A stretch of DNA of 64,000 nt from Burkholderiales bacterium (lineage in GTDB: Bacteria > Pseudomonadota > Gammaproteobacteria > Burkholderiales > Casimicrobiaceae). Within the stretch, counting starts at the first letter, position 1. Each line of letters starts with the position of its first letter. The translations under genes were made by a program, and so were the position numbers. The notes under the pieces are model-generated. The model was given only the letters and a program-made list of their open reading frames with translations, searched no databases and was not told the DNA's origin. Of the stretch, positions 48,245-57,074 are shown piece by piece. Location: NCBI GenBank assembly GCA_025354165.1, contig JANXNI010000049.1, positions 1 through 64,000 of the forward strand, in the 5' to 3' direction.

Positions 48245-49693
48245 TCAGCCCGCGTTCGTATACGCCGTCTTCACCGTCGTGAAGAATTCTGCGGCGTATT
48301 TGCCCTGCTCTCGTGAGCCGTAGCTTGACCCTTTGCGACCACCGAATGGGACGTGGTAGTCCACACCGGCTGTCGGCAAATTGACCATCACCATGCCGGA
48401 TTGGCTGTGGCGTTTGAAGTGCGTGGCGTATTTGAGCGACGTGGTGGCGATTCCGGATGCCAAGCCAAACTCGGTGTCGTTCGCGGTGTGCAGCGCTTCT
48501 TCGTAGTCCTTGACTTTGATGACGCTCGCGACCGGGCCAAAGATTTCTTCCTTGCTGATGCGCATGTTCGATGCGCTGTCCGAGAATAACGCGGGTGACA
48601 TGTAAAAACCCTCGTGACCGTCGCTGCTGGTCTTGATGAGTTCGCCGCCCGCTGCAAGCGTTGCGCCTTCGTCCTTGCCGATCTGGATGTATTGCATGTC
48701 CTGATCGAGCTGGTCTTTGCTGGAAACGGGACCGATGTCGGTGCCTGCCTTCAATGCGTCGTCGACCTTAAGCGTGGCCATACGCGCCTTCATCGCTTCG
48801 ATAAATTTCGGGTAAATGCCTTCGGTGACGATCAGGCGGCTTGATGCCGTGCAGCGCTGGCCCGTTGAGAAAAATGCGGATTGCACGCAGAGTTCAACCG
48901 CAATTTTCAAGTCCGCATCATCGAGCACGACCTGCGGATTTTTGCCGCCCATTTCGAGCTGAATTTTTTTGAGTTTTTGCGCGGCGGCCGCAGCAATACC
49001 ACTGCCAACACCCACAGAACCTGTGAAGCTGATTGCATTCACGGACTTGTGGTTGACGAGACCATTGCCAACCACGGAGCCGCGCCCCATGACGAGGTTG
49101 AACACACCCGCCGGAATGCCGCTACGCGAGATGATGTCAGCCAGCGCCCAGGCGCAGCCGGGCACGAGATCAGCCGGCTTGATGACCACGCAATTGCCGT
49201 AAGCCAGCGCCGGTGCGATCTTCCACGCCGGGATCGCAATCGGGAAGTTCCACGGCGTGATCAGGCCAACTACACCCATTGGTTCGCGCGTGATTTCCAC
49301 ACCGATGCCGGGGCGCACTGAGGGCAATGTTTCACCCGCCAGACGCAAACATTCGCCTGCGAAAAATTTGAAGATGTAACCAGCGCGACCGGCCTCACCG
49401 ATGCCTTCAGCCTTGGTCTTGCCTTCTTCGCGCGACAGCAGCGTGCCCAGCTCTTCGCGACGCGCAAGAATCTCATTGCCGATCTTGTCGAGCGCATCGC
49501 TGCGCGCCTGAATTCCGCCGGTTGACCACGCAGGAAATGCCGCTGCCGCCGCGCCTACTGCGGCCTCGACTTGTGCAACATCCGCTTGCGCATACTCGCC
49601 GATGATGTCTTTAACGTTCGATGGATTGACGTTCGGTGTGTAGCTTGCACCAGCGACCCATTCGCCATTGATGAGGTTGTTATGTTGCGCCAT
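48245..49693 (-). CDS. aldehyde dehydrogenase, 2-oxoglutarate semialdehyde type
   Basis: A 482-residue ALDH. Active-site Cys is in FFSTGQRCTASSR (about residue 283), general-base Glu in IQLEMGGKNPQ and the coenzyme motif in SFTGSVGVGSGIA. Oxidation of 2-oxoglutarate (alpha-ketoglutaric) semialdehyde to 2-oxoglutarate is the last step of oxidative sugar-acid pathways; the KGSADH assignment rests on overall similarity to that branch and on the adjacent dehydratase genes. A palindrome lies 66 bp upstream. A hairpin follows the stop. Confidence 0.88.
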   Translation of the reverse strand: MAQHNNLINGEWVAGASYTPNVNPSNVKDIIGEYAQADVAQVEAAVGAAAAAFPAWSTGGIQARSDALDKIGNEILARREELGTLLSREEGKTKAEGIGEAGRAGYIFKFFAGECLRLAGETLPSVRPGIGVEITREPMGVVGLITPWNFPIAIPAWKIAPALAYGNCVVIKPADLVPGCAWALADIISRSGIPAGVFNLVMGRGSVVGNGLVNHKSVNAISFTGSVGVGSGIAAAAAQKLKKIQLEMGGKNPQVVLDDADLKIAVELCVQSAFFSTGQRCTASSRLIVTEGIYPKFIEAMKARMATLKVDDALKAGTDIGPVSSKDQLDQDMQYIQIGKDEGATLAAGGELIKTSSDGHEGFYMSPALFSDSASNMRISKEEIFGPVASVIKVKDYEEALHTANDTEFGLASGIATTSLKYATHFKRHSQSGMVMVNLPTAGVDYHVPFGGRKGSSYGSREQGKYAAEFFTTVKTAYTNAG

Positions 49694-49758
49694 GTGGGTG
49701 CCTCTAAAAGTTTATTTTTGGGGACGCAGTGCTAGGAGCCCGGAGCGCAACAACCGGA

Positions 49759-49777
49759 ATGTACGTTTTGTGTACAT
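49759..49777. promoter_or_regulatory. candidate operator upstream of the aldehyde dehydrogenase
   Basis: ATGTAC and GTACAT are separated by 7 bp, giving perfect dyad symmetry, 66 bp upstream of the dehydrogenase start and in its promoter region. The regulator is unknown; the half-site differs from the LacI-type site at 54641. Confidence 0.4.
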
Positions 49778-49843
49778 GAGGATTGTGAGCACCGCGCGAC
49801 GACGCAATGCGCACCACAAATGAATTTTTCGAGGCACCCATAT

Positions 49844-50563
49844 TTACAGTCCTTTTTCTTTTTTCCATACTTCAAACATGGCTTTAGTTTCGGCATTGGG
49901 CGGATAAGTGCCCGCGAGTTTTGCGCCACCGGCGACGCGCTCCAGCAGGAACACTTCCTGCACTTCCTGCGCGGCAGCGTCGGCGGCAACTTCGTCCGCG
50001 AGATGGGCGGGGATGACTACGACACCCTCCTCATCGCCCACGATGATGTCGCCGGGATACACAGCGACGCCGCCACAACCGATGGGCACATTAAGATCAA
50101 TCGCGTGATGATGAATCAGGTTCAACGGCGCGCTACCTCCCGCGCAATACACCGGGAAATCCATCTTCCTGATGTCACCGCTGTCGCGTACTGGACCGTC
50201 CGATACAAGGCCCGCTGCGCCGCGCACCATCAGCCGCGTAGTGAGGATTTGTCCGCCCGAAGCAACGCGCTTTTCACCGCGACAATCGAGCACCAGCACA
50301 TGACCGGGTGGCACGCTTTCGATGCCTTTTCGCTGCGGATGGTCGGGATTGTCAAAAGAACTGATCTGGTCGAGATCTTCGCGTGCGGGAATGCTGCGCA
50401 TAGTGAACGCGGGCCCGACGAGATTGCCGCCGCTCGGCGTCGTCAGGCGCTGCGTGCCCTGAATGAAAACGTTGCGAAAGCCGCGCTTGAAGAGCTGTGT
50501 GCACAGCGTGGCCACGCTGACTTTTTTGAGATGCGCGAGCGTGGCGGGGTTCATATCAGACAT
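49844..50563 (-). CDS. RraA-like protein / HMG-CHA aldolase family
   Basis: A 239-residue protein of the RraA/4-hydroxy-4-methyl-2-oxoglutarate aldolase fold. The metal and substrate motif is GAAGLVSDGPVRDSGDI, with the aspartate-arginine of D-G-P-V-R-D; VYPGDIIVGDEEGVVVIP follows. The stated DGPVRD is the aldolase-type signature, so this is more likely a lyase of a hydroxy-oxo acid than an RNase E regulator. It lies in a same-strand gene run between a Bug receptor and the aldehyde dehydrogenase. Confidence 0.85.
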   Translation of the reverse strand: MSDMNPATLAHLKKVSVATLCTQLFKRGFRNVFIQGTQRLTTPSGGNLVGPAFTMRSIPAREDLDQISSFDNPDHPQRKGIESVPPGHVLVLDCRGEKRVASGGQILTTRLMVRGAAGLVSDGPVRDSGDIRKMDFPVYCAGGSAPLNLIHHHAIDLNVPIGCGGVAVYPGDIIVGDEEGVVVIPAHLADEVAADAAAQEVQEVFLLERVAGGAKLAGTYPPNAETKAMFEVWKKEKGL

Positions 50564-50578
50564 GATGGGATGAGTTCA

Positions 50579-51565
50579 CTATTCAACTTTGATTGCGCGA
50601 TCTGTAATGACTTTTCCGTACCGCGCACGATCACGCTCAATGATCGCTTTGAGCTCGGCCGGCGTGGTGGAATGCGGCGTCGCGCCTTGCGAGATCAGCG
50701 TTTTCTGCGTGTCGGGCAGTGCGACAGCTTCCTTGATATCAGCAGCGATCTTGTCGATGATGGCTTGCGCTGTTCCGGCCGGGGCGAACATGGCGATCCA
50801 CGAGCCAGATTCAGAGTTCGGTACACCCGCTTCAGCAAGCGTCGGAACGTCGGGCAATGCTGGCGAGCGCGCAGCGCTACTGATCGCGAACGCTTTTAAT
50901 TTGCCCGACTTGATATGCCCAGAACCTTCAAGGATCGAGGCGAACAAAATGTCGACGTGACCGGCCATCAAATCGGTCATCGCAGGCCCGCCGCCTTTGT
51001 ATGGCACATGGGTGAGTTTGACGCCGGATGCGGCCTGAAAAATCTCTGCGGTGAGGTGCGGTGAGCCACCCTGTCCGGAACTGGCGTAGGTGCGCTTGCC
51101 GGGGTCTGCCTTAGCCAGGGCCACGAATTCCTTGACGTTGTTTGCAGGCACGGCCGTGCTCGCCATCATCACGAAAGGCAAGTCTGCGATCATCGAAATT
51201 GGCGCGAACGCCGTGTCCGCGTTGTATGGCATTTTGTAGAGCGACTGGTTAATCGCCTGCGTGCCAACGTTGCCAACCAGAAGGGTGTAGCCATCCGGTT
51301 TTGCTTTGGCGACAAGGTCGGCACCGAGGAGGCCACCGGCGCCTGTGCGGTTGTCGATAATCACCGTTTGTCCCCACTTTGCGGTGAGCTTTTGAGCGAT
51401 GAGACGCGCGCCGATATCAGTGCCGCCGCCCGGCGAGAACGGCACAACGATGGTGACCGGTTTGGTGGGATACGGTTGTTGCGCAAATACCGCTGTTGCA
51501 ACAAGCGAAAGCAGAGCGCTGAACCCGAGACTAATCGTTATGCGTTTTGAGGGATTGGTTTTCAT
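50579..51565 (-). CDS. orphan Bug/TctC-family periplasmic receptor (2)
   Basis: A 328-residue receptor: signal peptide (LGFSALLSLVATAVFAQ), Bug signature VTIVVPFSPGGGTDIGARLIAQKL, GAGGLLGADLVAKAKPDGYTLLV and TYASSGQGGSPHLTAEIFQAASG. It lies 15 bp upstream of the RraA-like gene in the same direction, so the two are probably co-transcribed. As with the first Bug gene, no membrane subunits are adjacent. The ligand is presumably a sugar acid or its lactone, by context. Confidence 0.88.
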   Translation of the reverse strand: MKTNPSKRITISLGFSALLSLVATAVFAQQPYPTKPVTIVVPFSPGGGTDIGARLIAQKLTAKWGQTVIIDNRTGAGGLLGADLVAKAKPDGYTLLVGNVGTQAINQSLYKMPYNADTAFAPISMIADLPFVMMASTAVPANNVKEFVALAKADPGKRTYASSGQGGSPHLTAEIFQAASGVKLTHVPYKGGGPAMTDLMAGHVDILFASILEGSGHIKSGKLKAFAISSAARSPALPDVPTLAEAGVPNSESGSWIAMFAPAGTAQAIIDKIAADIKEAVALPDTQKTLISQGATPHSTTPAELKAIIERDRARYGKVITDRAIKVE

Positions 51566-51635
51566 GGTTCGAACGGTTCTTTTTTACAGTTAAGTGCGCC
51601 CCTCTTCAATCCGAAGCGGGACAGTGTTCTGACGG

Positions 51636-52757
51636 TCAGACCGCGCCGACCGCCTCAACATAAAGCGCGTACAGCGAATGGCTACTCGCCATGTAGAGAC
51701 GATTATTTTTCGGGCCACCGAACGTCAGATTGGCGCAGCGCTCGGGCAGCCGGATGAACCCGATGGCCTTACCCTGCGGGTTAAACACCATGACGCCGTC
51801 GAGATCCTCGGCCTTTGCGGTTGCTGCGCCGTTACTCCCCCAGCCACACCACAGATTGCCGTCGGTATCAACGCGGAAACCGTCAATGGAGCCGGGGCCG
51901 TTGGCGTCAACGATGGTTGCCTTGTTCGAGATGCTGCCATCGGCACCGACATCGAACGATGAGATCTGGCGATTCGGTGTCGCGCGGGATTCGACGATGT
52001 AGATTTTTTTCTCGTCCGGCGAGAACGCGATGCCGTTTGGCCCGGCGAGCTTGTCCGTGACGAGACTCAATTTGCCGTCGGCTGAAATGCGATAAACAGA
52101 ATGGGGTAGTTCGGGCGCAGCTTTGTCGCCTTCCCAATGGCCGCCAATACCAAACGGCGGATCGGTGAACCAGATCGAGCCATCCGATTTGCAACAAATA
52201 TCGTTCGGCGAATTCAGCGGCTTGCCATTGAATTTATCGGCTAGCACGGTGATTTTTCCGTTGTACTCGGTGCGCGTAACGCGCCGCGTGAGGTGCTCGC
52301 AGGTCAGCAAACGCCCCTGACGATCACGACACATGCCATTAGCGAAATTCGAAGGTTGACGCCATACGCTGCAGCTGCCCGTCACTTCGTCGTAACGCAT
52401 GATGCGATTGTTCGGAATGTCGCTGACCAGTACGTAGCGTCCGTCGCCGAAATACACCGGCCCTTCGGCCCAGCGCATGCCCGTGCCAACCTGCTCGATG
52501 GTGCTGCTGTAAATGCGGTATTTAGAAAAGCTCGGATCGAGAATTTGTACTGCGGGATCGGGATAGCGTTGGCTCGGTTTGAAATCGAAACCGGGGCCGA
52601 TGGCGGAGCCTGTACCTGCGTTGGCTTCAGCCATGCTTGCTGCTCCTAATGCGACAGTTGTTGCGACAGCGCCGCGCAGCAATTGGCGGCGCGACAGTGT
52701 TGTTGGTGCGGCATGATTTGGCGCTGCCAACGACTCGGCTGAATGCTTTGAATCCAC
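51636..52757 (-). CDS. Tat-exported SMP-30/gluconolactonase-like protein
   Basis: A 373-residue protein whose N-terminus has the twin-arginine motif SRRQLLRG followed by a hydrophobic stretch, then an SMP-30 six-bladed propeller: EGPVYFGDGRYVLVSDIPNNRI (about 96-117), NGMCRDRQGRLLTCEH, LNSPNDICCKSDGSIWFTDPPFG, GPNGIAFSPDEKKIYIVES, DGFRVDTDGNLWCGWG. Family members hydrolyse sugar-acid lactones with a metal ion held by Glu, Asn and Asp residues like those seen. Start is GTG at 52757, behind GGGAG. Export would place lactone opening in the periplasm. Confidence 0.88.
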   Translation of the reverse strand: MDSKHSAESLAAPNHAAPTTLSRRQLLRGAVATTVALGAASMAEANAGTGSAIGPGFDFKPSQRYPDPAVQILDPSFSKYRIYSSTIEQVGTGMRWAEGPVYFGDGRYVLVSDIPNNRIMRYDEVTGSCSVWRQPSNFANGMCRDRQGRLLTCEHLTRRVTRTEYNGKITVLADKFNGKPLNSPNDICCKSDGSIWFTDPPFGIGGHWEGDKAAPELPHSVYRISADGKLSLVTDKLAGPNGIAFSPDEKKIYIVESRATPNRQISSFDVGADGSISNKATIVDANGPGSIDGFRVDTDGNLWCGWGSNGAATAKAEDLDGVMVFNPQGKAIGFIRLPERCANLTFGGPKNNRLYMASSHSLYALYVEAVGAV

Positions 52758-52827
52758 GACTCGCTCCCTGATTGATTGGTTTTTGATTTCATGGTGCTCT
52801 CTACGACTTCATACGACTCGGCGTAGC

Positions 52828-52851
52828 GTGCGCACTCAGTGCCCACCCTAC
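52828..52851. repeat. single arm of the stop-proximal hairpin family
   Basis: GTGCGCACTCAGTGCCCACC plus CTAC is almost the same as the right arm of the hairpin at 48217-48241. It sits 9 bp behind the dehydratase stop codon on the minus strand. It has a short internal GTGC/GCAC dyad. No second arm is seen nearby. Confidence 0.5.
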
Positions 52852-52860
52852 CTTTGCCAA

Positions 52861-54612
52861 TTAGTGAATCTCCGGCTCCGACGCTGATCCTGCAGTGTCA
52901 CCAGACTCTGAATATCCCGGCTCCAGAAAGTCAAAGTCACAGCCCTTATCCGCTTGTTGAACGTGCTTTAAATACAGCACGCCGTACCCGCGTGTGAACT
53001 TTGGAATCGGTTTAATCCACGCCGCTTTACGCTTCGCGATCTCTTCATCGCTGACCAGCATGTTGATGCTGCGCGCGTCGATGTCGATGGCGATTTGATC
53101 GCCAGTTTTAACCAGCGCCAGTGGTCCGCCAACATGCGACTCCGGCGTGACGTGCAACACGCAAGCGCCATAGCTGGTGCCGCTCATGCGGGCGTCGCTG
53201 ATGCGCAGCATGTCACGCACGCCTTCTTTCAAAAGTTTTTGTGGAATAGGTAATTGACCCCATTCCGGCATCCCCGGCGCGCCTTGTGGGCCCGCGCTTT
53301 GCAACACGATCACACTGTCTTTATCGACATCGAGATTTTCGTCATCGATACGAGCAGACATATCGGCGTAGTCCTTGAACACGACGGCCTTGCCCGTGTG
53401 TTTGCGCAGATGCGCTTCCATCGCGGCGGGCTTGATGACAGCACCGCCCGGTGCGAGATTTCCGTGCAGCACAGCGAGGCCGTCGCTTGCGTACATCGGG
53501 TTGCTGCGCGGACGGATGACGTCTTCGTTGTAGACCTTGGCACCTTCGATATTTTCACCGAGTGTCTTGCCGTTGACCGTACCCTGGCTGCCGTCGATTT
53601 GTTCACCGAGCTGCGTGAGGAAGCCGCGCAAACCACCCGCGTAATAGAAGTCTTCCATCAGGAACTGACCAGCGGGGCGCAGGTTGGCAAGCACCGGCGT
53701 CTTGCGTGCGATGGCGTCGAACTGATCAATCGTCAACGAGATGCCCGCACGTCGGGCCATCGCGATCAGATGCACGATAGAGTTAGTCGAACCACCCAGC
53801 GCGAGCACGGCGGTGACGGCATTGGTGAACGATGCTTCGGTGATGAAGTCGAGTGGCTTCAAATCGTCCCACACCATATCGACGATGCGCTTGCCCGTCA
53901 GCGTGGCCATCTGCGCGTGGCGCGAGTCGGGTGCTGGGATTGAAGACGCGCCGGGCAGCGTGAGGCCCAAGACTTCAACCGCGCTGGTCATGGTCGACGC
54001 TGTACCCATCGTCATGCAATGGCCCGGCGAACGGGCGATGCCGTCTTCGACTTCCTGCCAGTCGTTTTCGGTGATGTTGCCCGCGCGCAGTTCGGCCCAG
54101 TATTTCCATGTATCAGAGCCGGAGCCAATGTAGCCACCCTTGTAGTCGCCGCGCAGCATCGGCCCAGCGGGTACAAAGATCGTTGGCAAATTCATTGCCA
54201 GCGCACCCATCACCAGCGCCGGAGTCGTTTTGTCGCAGCCGCCCATCAACACGCAGCCATCAGCCGGATAGGACTTCAGCAATTCCTCAGTCTCCATCGC
54301 GAGCAGATTGCGATACAGCATGGTGGTCGGCTTCTGGAATGGCTCTGACAGCGACATCGCGGGCATTTCGACCGGAAAGCCACCGGCCTGCCAGATGCCG
54401 CGCTTGACCTCTTCCGCTCGAACCTTAAAGTGGCTGTGGCAGGGGTTGATGTCGCTCCAGGTGTTGATGATCGCGATGACTGGCTTTCCCGCGTAGTCGC
54501 TGCGGTGATAGCCCATCTGCGCGGTGCGCGAGCGATGCCCGAATGAGCGTAAGTCCTTGACGCCGTACCAGCGGTGTGAGCGGAGTTCTTCGGGTTTCTT
54601 GCGTTCGGTCAT
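52861..54612 (-). CDS. IlvD/Edd-family sugar-acid dehydratase (L-arabinonate-type)
   Basis: A 583-residue iron-sulfur dehydratase. Visible are [13 protein letters not shown] (about 50-62), [13 protein letters not shown] (about 123-135), the cysteine in [14 protein letters not shown], and [11 protein letters not shown] in the C-terminal domain; cysteines of the first three ligate the cluster. The overall similarity and C-terminal extension are those of sugar-acid dehydratases such as L-arabinonate dehydratase, rather than amino-acid IlvD. The true substrate may be arabinonate, or another pectin-derived acid. A LacI-type operator lies 29 bp upstream of its start. Confidence 0.88.
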   Translation of the reverse strand: MTERKKPEELRSHRWYGVKDLRSFGHRSRTAQMGYHRSDYAGKPVIAIINTWSDINPCHSHFKVRAEEVKRGIWQAGGFPVEMPAMSLSEPFQKPTTMLYRNLLAMETEELLKSYPADGCVLMGGCDKTTPALVMGALAMNLPTIFVPAGPMLRGDYKGGYIGSGSDTWKYWAELRAGNITENDWQEVEDGIARSPGHCMTMGTASTMTSAVEVLGLTLPGASSIPAPDSRHAQMATLTGKRIVDMVWDDLKPLDFITEASFTNAVTAVLALGGSTNSIVHLIAMARRAGISLTIDQFDAIARKTPVLANLRPAGQFLMEDFYYAGGLRGFLTQLGEQIDGSQGTVNGKTLGENIEGAKVYNEDVIRPRSNPMYASDGLAVLHGNLAPGGAVIKPAAMEAHLRKHTGKAVVFKDYADMSARIDDENLDVDKDSVIVLQSAGPQGAPGMPEWGQLPIPQKLLKEGVRDMLRISDARMSGTSYGACVLHVTPESHVGGPLALVKTGDQIAIDIDARSINMLVSDEEIAKRKAAWIKPIPKFTRGYGVLYLKHVQQADKGCDFDFLEPGYSESGDTAGSASEPEIH

Positions 54613-54640
54613 GTTTTTCGATCGGTTAAGTTTGTTGCGA

Positions 54641-54654
54641 TGGTAGCGCTAACA
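54641..54654. promoter_or_regulatory. LacI-type operator upstream of the dehydratase
   Basis: TGGTAGCGCTAACA fits the general LacI/GalR operator form TGNTANCGNTNNCA, symmetric around a central CG. It lies 29 bp upstream of the dehydratase start and downstream of the regulator gene. A similar site is found at the regulator's own start, making this a likely target of that repressor. Confidence 0.6.
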
Positions 54655-54744
54655 TTAAAGTGTAGTGACTTTGGCGGGAATGGTCAATTTGTTGTTCCAA
54701 CGCCTACGGCGCGGGTCAGCGACTACCGCGTCGGGGAATTGTGG

Positions 54745-55788
54745 TCAGGCGCTCTGTCTCGACACAATCGAAAAGCCAATATCGCGCACCCGCTCACCCA
54801 CATCTCGCCCTTCAATGCGATCAGTGATGAATTGCGCGGCTTGTCGACCAATGGCGCGACCGTCAATGTGCACCGTGGTTAAAGCGGGGTGAATGTAGGA
54901 CGCAAACGCGAGATCGCCGAAACCCATCACGGCGACATTGCGCGGCACCTCGATGCCACACGCTTGCGCCTCGGTCACGACGCCATGCGCGAGCACGTCC
55001 GAACTACAAAACACAACGTCAAGTTCAGGCGATTGCAGCAAGAGCGCCGCGAGTCCTTCTCGACCATCGCGCAGCGTCGTCGGCGCGGGAACCACATGAA
55101 CCGGCACACTCGCTAAGCCGAGCGCATGCATGCGCTCCTCGAAGCCTGTACGACGAAGGCCAGCGCGATAGTCATCGGCGGTGACGATGGCTGGACGGCG
55201 ATAACCCTTTCCGTGCAAAAAGTCGGCAACGTCGCGCCCCACTTTTTCATGAGAAAAACCGACCAGCATGTCGATCGGCGTCGGCGTCAAATCCCATGTT
55301 TCAACAACCGGGATGCCAGAGGCCAGCAAGCGCTTGCGCCCCTCAGGCGAATGCATGATGCCGGTCAGCACGATGCCGTCCGGACGGCGACCGACGATGG
55401 CGTTGATCAGCGCGTCTTCACGAAACCCGCTGTAGCCACTTTGCCCGAGCATGAGCTGGCAGCCGGCGGCGTCGAACGCATCGGTTAATGCCTGAACCGT
55501 GTCCAGAAAAACGGAGCCCGCAATCGTCGGCACCAGCGCGGCGACAAGTCCGCTGCGATTGGATGCAAGGCCACCGGCCATCAGGTTCGGCACGTAGCCC
55601 GTTCGCGATACGGCGTCCTGAATACGAGCGAGCGTTTCCGGAGCGACGATAGACGGCGTTTTCAGCGCTCTGGAAACCGTGATGGCGGAAACGCCCGCCA
55701 GTTTGGCAACGTCACTTAAGGTGGTATCGCCAGTGCCCCGACGCGCGGCGCGTCGAGGCTTTTTGAAACGTTCAGGTTTGCTTGTCAC
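54745..55788 (-). CDS. LacI-family transcriptional regulator
   Basis: A 347-residue repressor: HTH TTLSDVAKLAGVSAITVSRAL (from about residue 22), hinge and a periplasmic-binding-like ligand domain (SNRSGLVAALVPTIAG ... VMGFGDLAFASYIHPALTTVHIDGRAIG). The overall sequence resembles GntR-type gluconate repressors of the LacI family. The start is GTG at 55788; the operator-like site 10 bp upstream suggests autoregulation. The inducer is probably a sugar acid of this pathway. Confidence 0.9.
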   Translation of the reverse strand: MTSKPERFKKPRRAARRGTGDTTLSDVAKLAGVSAITVSRALKTPSIVAPETLARIQDAVSRTGYVPNLMAGGLASNRSGLVAALVPTIAGSVFLDTVQALTDAFDAAGCQLMLGQSGYSGFREDALINAIVGRRPDGIVLTGIMHSPEGRKRLLASGIPVVETWDLTPTPIDMLVGFSHEKVGRDVADFLHGKGYRRPAIVTADDYRAGLRRTGFEERMHALGLASVPVHVVPAPTTLRDGREGLAALLLQSPELDVVFCSSDVLAHGVVTEAQACGIEVPRNVAVMGFGDLAFASYIHPALTTVHIDGRAIGRQAAQFITDRIEGRDVGERVRDIGFSIVSRQSA

Positions 55789-55797
55789 TGCCGCCGA

Positions 55798-55811
55798 TGT
55801 TACCGCTAACT
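55798..55811. promoter_or_regulatory. LacI-type operator upstream of the regulator gene
   Basis: TGTTACCGCTAACT has half-sites TGTTA and TAAC around a central CG and matches the site at 54641 at most positions, missing the final base of the consensus. It is 10 bp upstream of the LacI-type gene start, where a bound repressor would block it. Confidence 0.5.
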
Positions 55812-55910
55812 GCGAACATTTTGACGTGCATCCGATTCAGAGCGGCATCGAATCAAAAGTTGCGCATCGGGATCGCGCTATTCCCTGCGTTCCAGGCGTC
55901 AAGCTGGATT

Positions 55911-56026
55911 CAGCTTTGTTCCAGAAAGACGGCTGATCCAGGGGTATCAGCCGATTTCGCCATAAATCGACTATCTGTTTTTTTTTGACATAGCCCTTAT
56001 GCAGCAGTCATTTGTTCATAAAGCTG
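55911..56026. repeat. 116-bp palindromic repeat, copy 8
   Basis: Ends are CAGCTTTG and ATAAAGCTG, with ATCGAC at 56-61. The inner right arm reads TAGCCCTTATGCAGCAGTC. It lies 30 bp behind the 5-dehydro-4-deoxyglucarate dehydratase stop codon and upstream of the LacI-type gene. Confidence 0.85.
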
Positions 56027-56056
56027 TATGTCACCTTCGCGCGCTACGAGCTTGAT

Positions 56057-56968
56057 CTATTGCGGTCCAAGCGCTTTGATCAATGCGTCTAACGCGACCA
56101 TTTCGTCCGCCTTCAGATCAGTCAACGGCGTACGCACGGGTCCGGCATCATGACCGACGAGTTTTGCGCCGGCCTTGACAATGCTCACAGCGTAGCCGGG
56201 CATCTTGTTGCGGATGTCAAGATACGGCATGAAGAAGTCATGCAGCAAGCGGTGCTGCGTTTTCATGTCATCCGCGACGACTGCGTTATAAAAATCCATC
56301 GCCGTTTTCGGGATGAAATTGAACACGGCCGACGAATACACGGGCGTGCCGAGCGCCTTGTAGGCTGCGGCGTACACCTCGGCCGTGGGTAAGCCGCCAA
56401 GGTAAGCAAAGCGGTCGCCCATCTTCTGATAAATCGCCACCATCAGCTCGATATCACCAATACCGTCCTTGAAGCCTACGAGGTTCGGGCAACGGTCAGC
56501 GAGTCTGGCCAACGTTTCAGGTTGCAATTTTGATGAGCCACGGTTGTAAACGATGACACCAAATTTGACGCTGTTACACACCGCTTCAACGTGCGCGGCA
56601 AGCCCTTGCTGCCCCGCTTCGGTCAGATAATGCGGCAGCAAAAGGACGCCGTGCGCGCCCGCTTTTTCGGCAGTCTGTGCGCAGGCAATCGCAAAGCGCG
56701 TTGGACCGCCCGCGCCCGCAATGATCGGCACTTTGCCTCGACAGGTATCGACGGCAGACTGGATGATGGTCGGGTATTCGTCACCTGTCAGCGAGAAGAA
56801 CTCGCCGGTACCGCCCGCTGCAAACAACGCACTGGCACCGTACGGGGCTAACCACTCCAGGCGCGCCTGATAGCCCGCCTGGTTGAAATCACCGGTCGCT
56901 GTAAAGTCGGTCAATGGGAATGAAAGCAGTCCCGAGCCAATAATTGACTTGAGCTCTTGTGGATTCAT
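56057..56968 (-). CDS. kdgD: 5-dehydro-4-deoxyglucarate dehydratase (DapA family)
   Basis: The enzyme dehydrates and decarboxylates 5-dehydro-4-deoxyglucarate to 2-oxoglutarate semialdehyde. The 303-residue TIM barrel starts [20 protein letters not shown], as in Pseudomonas KdgD, with [18 protein letters not shown], the tyrosine of [10 protein letters not shown] and the Schiff-base lysine of [15 protein letters not shown]. The start at 56968 gives the standard N-terminus; an upstream start would add nine residues. It provides the substrate of the aldehyde dehydrogenase at 48.2 kb. Confidence 0.92.
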   Translation of the reverse strand: MNPQELKSIIGSGLLSFPLTDFTATGDFNQAGYQARLEWLAPYGASALFAAGGTGEFFSLTGDEYPTIIQSAVDTCRGKVPIIAGAGGPTRFAIACAQTAEKAGAHGVLLLPHYLTEAGQQGLAAHVEAVCNSVKFGVIVYNRGSSKLQPETLARLADRCPNLVGFKDGIGDIELMVAIYQKMGDRFAYLGGLPTAEVYAAAYKALGTPVYSSAVFNFIPKTAMDFYNAVVADDMKTQHRLLHDFFMPYLDIRNKMPGYAVSIVKAGAKLVGHDAGPVRTPLTDLKADEMVALDALIKALGPQ

Positions 56969-57009
56969 GTCGGGATGACGCATGTGCCTGTTCAATAGTT
57001 GTTTTATTG

Positions 57010-57021
57010 TATGACATCATA
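57010..57021. promoter_or_regulatory. GntR-like palindrome upstream of kdgD
   Basis: TATGACATCATA is a perfect inverted repeat (TATGA/TCATA), 41 bp upstream of the kdgD start, preceded by ATTG. It resembles sites of GntR-type (FCD) sugar-acid regulators. A related site is at 58129. No GntR-type regulator gene lies in the window. Confidence 0.45.
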
Positions 57022-57074
57022 TCACTAGACAACCCAAAATGCCACTGCGTTGATCGCTCACAGAGGCCGGCGAA

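Noticed and set aside
49820-50899. Plus-strand open frame across the RraA-like and Bug receptor genes
   Set aside because: It runs antisense to two well-supported genes and across the gap between them, with low-complexity, histidine- and arginine-rich composition.
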